This document shows positions 55,701 through 61,700 of a stretch of 64,000 nt of DNA, piece after piece. This stretch comes from Heligmosomoides polygyrus polygyrus (taxonomy: Eukaryota; Nematoda; Chromadorea; Rhabditida; Heligmosomidae). Within the stretch, counting starts at the first letter, position 1. Every line of letters starts with the position of its first letter. The DNA is taken from the NCBI GenBank assembly GCA_947396885.1, contig OX377204.1, positions 6,510,001-6,574,000 on the forward strand, read 5' to 3'. A model generated the notes under the pieces. That model had not been told where the DNA came from and did not search any database. It saw nothing but the letters and a program-made list of their open reading frames with translations. Position numbers and translations under genes: made by a program.

Positions 55701-58700
55701 AACAGGATGAACAGCATGAGAGGGTGATCACAATCCCACCGCTGAATATTGATAAGGTATGTCTAGGATCTATCGCTGCTAATTTTTCTTCTCGAATGAT
55801 TAAAAAATATAATAAAATTATAAAAAAAGAAGTTATACCACATCCTTGAGTCGTAGTTCTTCAGTTACTAAAGTACCTTATGTGGATTTGCGTAAGAGTA
55901 AAAAAGGTAATGAATAAAGGTCGGCTTTGGACAATTCGATTGTGGAACGCGCCATGCATTCTACTTCCACGGGATATCGTAAACAGAAGTAGCATACGTC
56001 TATACCATGTATGGGTGTGCGGCGGATAGTCGATGGTCGAGACAGTGTCTCGTTATTTCCAGATAAGTGTGGTACCAATGGCAGCGCGCCGGGAGGTACA
56101 GCCGCTCCTGCTGGGGGCGTGGCGTCAGGAGGTGCACCGTTGTTCTGCGGACCAGAAACTTTGGTTTTGCGTGTCAAAGGTTTCGTAAGGCAGCCGTTAG
56201 ACTCTTGGTGAAGCGTAGGGGTTGGGGTGGTTGAGCAAGGGGGATGAGAGGAAGATCGCACGTTCCGCAGCAGGGGGACGGTCAGGAGGGTGTATCTCCT
56301 GACCGTCCCCCTGTACCACCAATTCATCAACTGATGGGGGAGTGGGCTGGAAGAAAGGCTGAGGATAGGCCATTTGAAGCGTGTCTATAGCTACCTATCT
56401 ATCTGTCTATTAATGCATGATAGGGCGCGTGTAGCGTAGTCGGAGGAGGCGCCGACAGTCGCCTGCACCTGATACCAGGTTCCTGGTTCGGATCTCCCGC
56501 CCAGGCCAACCAAGCCTTCCATCCCTCCGGGTCGGTGAATTGGTACCAGACTTGTCTGGGAAGGATAACACGCTGACTTGTGCATCGGCTGGCCACCGCA
56601 AGTCACTGTATCGCCAAATACGCATTCAAATCGCCTCCACCACATCCCGTAGAAGTAGAATGCGCTGGCGCATCCCAGAAGGGATTGAGTAACGCCGTCC
56701 TTTATCCTTTTGTCCTTTATTAATGCAATGATCTGCACTCTCTACGTTTTGGGCGTTGGGCGTGTGGTAGTGGAGGTGGAGAAGCAGCACTTATAACGAT
56801 TCAAGGTTCTTGGTTCGGACTTGCCACCTTGGCCAACCAAGCCTTTCATCCTTCCGGTATCAGTGAATTGGTTCGTCTGAAGAAGATATCGAAACGAACA
56901 TGCTTCCTGCTCACTCCATATTTACGAATCTGCCTGTCGTTTTATCTTTGATGAGGGTGCGTGTAGCACAGTCGGAAGAGGTGCCGGCTTCGTGTGCACC
57001 CGATGCCAGGTTCCTGGTTCGGATTCCCAGTCCAGGCCAACAAAGACTTCCATCCCTCCGAAGTCACTGATTTGGTGACAGTCTTGCCTGGGAAGGGTAG
57101 AGCTGACTTGTTCATCGGCTGGCCACCGCAGGATGATGTGGCCAAATACGCATTCATATCGCCTCCACGATATCCCGTAGAAGTAGAATACGCTGGCGCA
57201 TCTCAAAAGGGATTGAGTAACACCGTCCTTTGTCCTTTGTACTCATTATCCTTCTTCTTTGATCCTGCTTACTCTCCTCTTCTGTTTTTTGCAACTATTT
57301 CTTTCCTTTCTTCATTTTTCAATTGCCGATTGGCCGGCCACCGGAAGTCTTCGAGTTGACCAACATCGCATTCGAACGGCTTCAGCGACAACCGTATAGG
57401 GTGACCGACCATTACCCTTCATGCTTATCCTATGAAGCTGCACTCGATGTAGGAGCCAATGCTGATTACTTTCATCCTTCAAAATCTCTGGAAAGCCTGG
57501 AAAAAATGCCAGCAACAACTCTGCTAGAGTACCTAAAGACGTATGCAATCATTACTTTAAAATAAGTTTTGAATTTTTTCGGTTTAAAGACCACCGCTTT
57601 CCCTTTCCTATTTCAGCTCTCGATCACCTCTGGAGAAGAACAACCTCTGGACCTATCCTGGCCAGAAACACCACTGAAGCGGTTCATCTTTCTGGTTCTA
57701 GCACCAATCACATTCCCGCTATCTATCACTCTTCCGGATGTGCGAAAACCGGTGAGCCTTGTCTATAAATTCTTTAGACTTATTGGAGAAATCGCTTTCA
57801 GATTAAAATAAAAATGCAGGAAAAGATAAGCTCTATTCTTGGAGCTTATCCTACTATATATAAAGCAGCAAGCGTGTGTGTGTGCGTGTGTGCGTGTGTG
57901 CGTGTGTCACACTGTCCGTCCGTCCGTCACACCTGAGTTGGGGCGCGGCAGCCGAACACGGCGACCGTGCATGGCGAGCCGCAGACGTGCCGAACACGTC
58001 GGCAACCGTGCATGGCGAGCCGTAGACGTGCCGAACACGTCGGCAACCGTGCATGGCGAGCCGTAGACGTGCCGAACACGTCGGCGGTACAAAACTTCAG
58101 GCCTGGGGGTAATCGAGGTCGCTAAACACGAATCTGAAGTCGACCAATCGATACCGATCGATATTATCGATTTTTTGAGGATCACGTTCAACCGGCACGA
58201 AACTTCGGCCCTGGGGGTAATCTAGGTCGCTGAACACTGAATCTGAAGTCGGTCAATCGATATCGATCGATATTATCGATTTTTTGAGGATGACGTCAAG
58301 TGGCGCGAAACTTCGGCCTTAGGGTTAATCGAGGTCGCTGAACACGAATCTGAAGTCGACCAATCGATATCGATCGATATTATCGATTTTTTGTGGATGT
58401 CGTTTAAGTGACGCGAAACTTCGGCTCTGGGGGTAATCAAGGTCGCTGAACACGAATCTGAAGTCGGATCAATCGATATCGATCGATATTATCGATTTTT
58501 TGTGGATGTCGTTCAAGTGGCGCGAAACTTCGGCTCTGGGGGTAATCAAGGTCGCTAAACACGAATCTGAAGTCGGATCAATCGATCCATCTCGATTAGC
58601 ATAAAAGTCAGAAGGCCTAGGGAAGAATAGGAAACCCGTAGCGGCCATGGCGTCCTATTGTCGGGGTTTGGGGGCGAAGCCCCCAACCAGTCGTAGGCGG

Positions 58701-61700
58701 CCGCTAGGCCGACGTACGACTGGTTTTTATTTAATCAGCTATTTAAAAAGACGGCCAGGTGCAATACACAGTTTTCGATGGGAATTGCAAAAAAAAGCAG
58801 GACGTCGAAAACATTGGAGCAATTGAATTTGCATGAAATAAAAATTCAAAAGAAAAAAGAGCGAATTTAATTCTGTGGCGAAAAACAAAAGGGCACATAC
58901 ATTTTGTTGCCCATGAATTTGAATCTACTGATAGAGCTAGTGTAATGTATCTCCGGGCACCTTTGTACGAGCTGATGTACCACTAAAAAGGAAGAAAATC
59001 TCTGTGTTCTAGCAGGTCTACTTCTAGTAGGTGCGGTTCAGAAATCAGGGCCTAGAAGGACAGCTATTATTCTAAGAGATCGATTTGAACTGAGAGCCAA
59101 CAGCTGACGTTCACCACGTTATTAGACAGAGCACAAAAGCACGTCTTCTGTGTTATATAAAGACCGTCAGCTGCTGAGAGAACTAGGAGGGAGTTTTCCT
59201 CAAAATGGCTCGTCTGTGTTTTCTAATTTAACTAATATGTGCAGTAAAGCCTCTCGATATCATGAGTTACATTGCGGTATTAGTGTAGAATTGGAGGTTT
59301 GTAAAGTTAAAAGATACTCGAGAACCATACTCTAGAAATCTCCAATACGAACAGTAGAAAAGAAAAAATTGGGTTCATGTCGCGAAAATGGGCAGCATTG
59401 TGGTGTTAGAGTCCACTCGCCAATCTCAACCAAGCAGAGCACCGGCAGAGCACATGCGAGCCAATCAGAACTGTACAATCCTTCTCTGAATGGCAGGCCA
59501 ACTGATGCGAAACGACTGACTGGCTGGAGCCAACGCCCAGCGCTGCCCATTTTCGCGACATGTACCAAATAAATAGTTGCTTCTAGAATTCGAAGTCAGG
59601 TTCCCCTATATGTTTCGAAAGGTCTAATATAACTTTTAGTCCTGGAGAGCCTGGTTTGTCGTTACGTTCATTGGCTCTGTACTGTGGATTGCGCTGTTCT
59701 CCTACCTAATGGTATGGTGGGCAAATACGATAGGAGAAACCTTCGGAATTCCGACAGAGGTCAGCCCCTCGAAATATGCTTAGCAAGTCGGAATCGTATT
59801 TCTGTGATTTTTTTTTCAGATTATGGGCCTAACTATACTTGCCGCAGGTACGAGTATTCCGGACCTTATAACCAGGTCTGTTGAGAATGCCTTCGTTTGA
59901 AATGACGTTATGAGCTAGCCGTAGAGAGAGTTTTTCAATCCACTTTGAATGAGATCTTCTTGCCAAAGAGTTGAAAAGCGTGGACAGATGTGTAAATTAA
60001 ATTAATGTATATATCCAGCTTACATACATCAAAATCTAATATATTTTGACTTTATCGGAACGGGAAGAAAGAGTAACGTGGAGGCATCTGCTGTAAAACT
60101 CCAAGGTTGGCAGCAATAACTCAAAGAGTTAGGACAGAGATTCATATGTAAAATGAGTAAGAAATTCAAAGCTAAAAATGTAAGCGCGATTAAGGTTTTT
60201 CGTCAAATGCAAATAGGCTTGATTCTCGCGACTAATTATGGGCGTGTAGCAACTAGCATTAGGAGCGAATAACAGTGATACATGTAGGAGTTCACATTTC
60301 TATTAGGTTGTTCCACACGGAATGTCGCGTACCTTAGGCCTCGTGCATACTTCCCGTCGCTGCGATGGAATCAGAGCAACGCGAAAGAATTTGAACTTCT
60401 CAGTGCTCGTCGCATCGCTCATCGTTTTGCAAGGTAGCTCGACGGCGATCTGCTCAGGACCAACGCTAGACACCGCGTGCGGCGCGAAGAAGTATGCCAT
60501 GCCCGAGATGAGCGCGGGAAGCCATAGCTTATGCCGACCGCCACTGTTGCGGCGGCCGCGGCGAAGTTTCCTTTGACTATCGACCGCGTGCGGTGCAATG
60601 GCTATGAGCTGAGTGCCGCGATCCCATCGCGGTGATGGAAGTATGTCCCGGCCTTAGGGCACGTTCATACTTCGACACAGAGCGACGCGACGCCACGTGT
60701 ATGGTGGCCATTAGATATTGGATCCGACGCCGATTCGGATATTTCGAATTCGTCATTTTTTCCAAACCCTGGTTAAAAGGATTGTGCGAATAATGCCATT
60801 TTTGGAAAGCTTGGATCATAGGGCGGTTCAGATAGGAGCCATCTACAGCAGATGAATTTTCAGAAATTTTCAGATGAATGATTTTTGATAGGAAAACTGA
60901 TATCCTATCCGATTCGGATATCCGATGTGAAATCCGAAAGTTAAACAGTTATTTGGATCATCTGCAAATCTTTCCTGTTAAGGCTACTCTTATCTGAATC
61001 ATTTCAAGATCCGAAGCTTCTCAAAAATGTTATTATACGCATAATCTTCTTGACCGGATTTGAAAAAATGACAAATTTCGAATTATCCGAATCAGTGTCG
61101 GATCCACTATCTAGTGGCCATATTGATTGTGCGACGCGATCGACCAATTTGGCCAGTATACGTGACATCGCGTCGTTCAGCGTCGAAGTGTAAACGGGGC
61201 CTTCTCTTCACAGATGCTCGCCTTGGTTGTAAGCTCACTTAAGGTTAGTTTTTCGCGGCGTTTCATCTTCTATATTTCTTATATTTCCTACATTATTCTC
61301 TTATCTGTTTCTGAAATTATAACCTTCATACTACAATGGACCAGAAAATGATTGTGCTCGCGTGCCGGCTCTACGACTTCAAATTGAAGAAATCCGCTGC
61401 GGAATCGCATTGCTCATTGGTAGCTGCAATTGGCAAAGATTCAAATTCTCGTTTTCAAAAGAAAATGCGAGCGGTGGTTTGAACGTTTCGCTTCTGGCGA
61501 CAAAAGTCTTGATGTTGAAGAGCACGGAAGACCGGCGCCTATCCTGGATAGCGACTTTTCACGGACCGCCGTTGAAGCTTATCCGACCAAGTCGATTAGA
61601 GAGCTTGCAGTAGACTCCTTGGCTCTTAATTCTACACCAAATCCTGCTCCAAATCTAGAGCCAAATCGAGTTGACACGTTCTCTACCAACTTGCTGCATG

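Larger units (their letters stand above)
57849..58723 (+). mobile_element. HINE/Helentron-like element with minisatellites, NCKX intron 10
   Basis: 5' TCCTACTATATATAAAGCAG, then a (GTGTGTGTGC)n stretch. Two tandem arrays follow, and a 3' region AGGCCTAGGGAAGAATAGGA...GGGGGCGAAGCCCCC, ending in hairpin CCAGTCGTA...TACGACTGG. Ends match 20437-21866 in the same order. No coding capacity. Sense to NCKX. Confidence 0.75.

Noticed and set aside
58673..58723. GGGGGCGAAGCCCCC hairpin as a transcription terminator
   Set aside because: It is the conserved 3' end of the HINE-like element, also found at 20.48 kb; bacterial-type termination does not apply.
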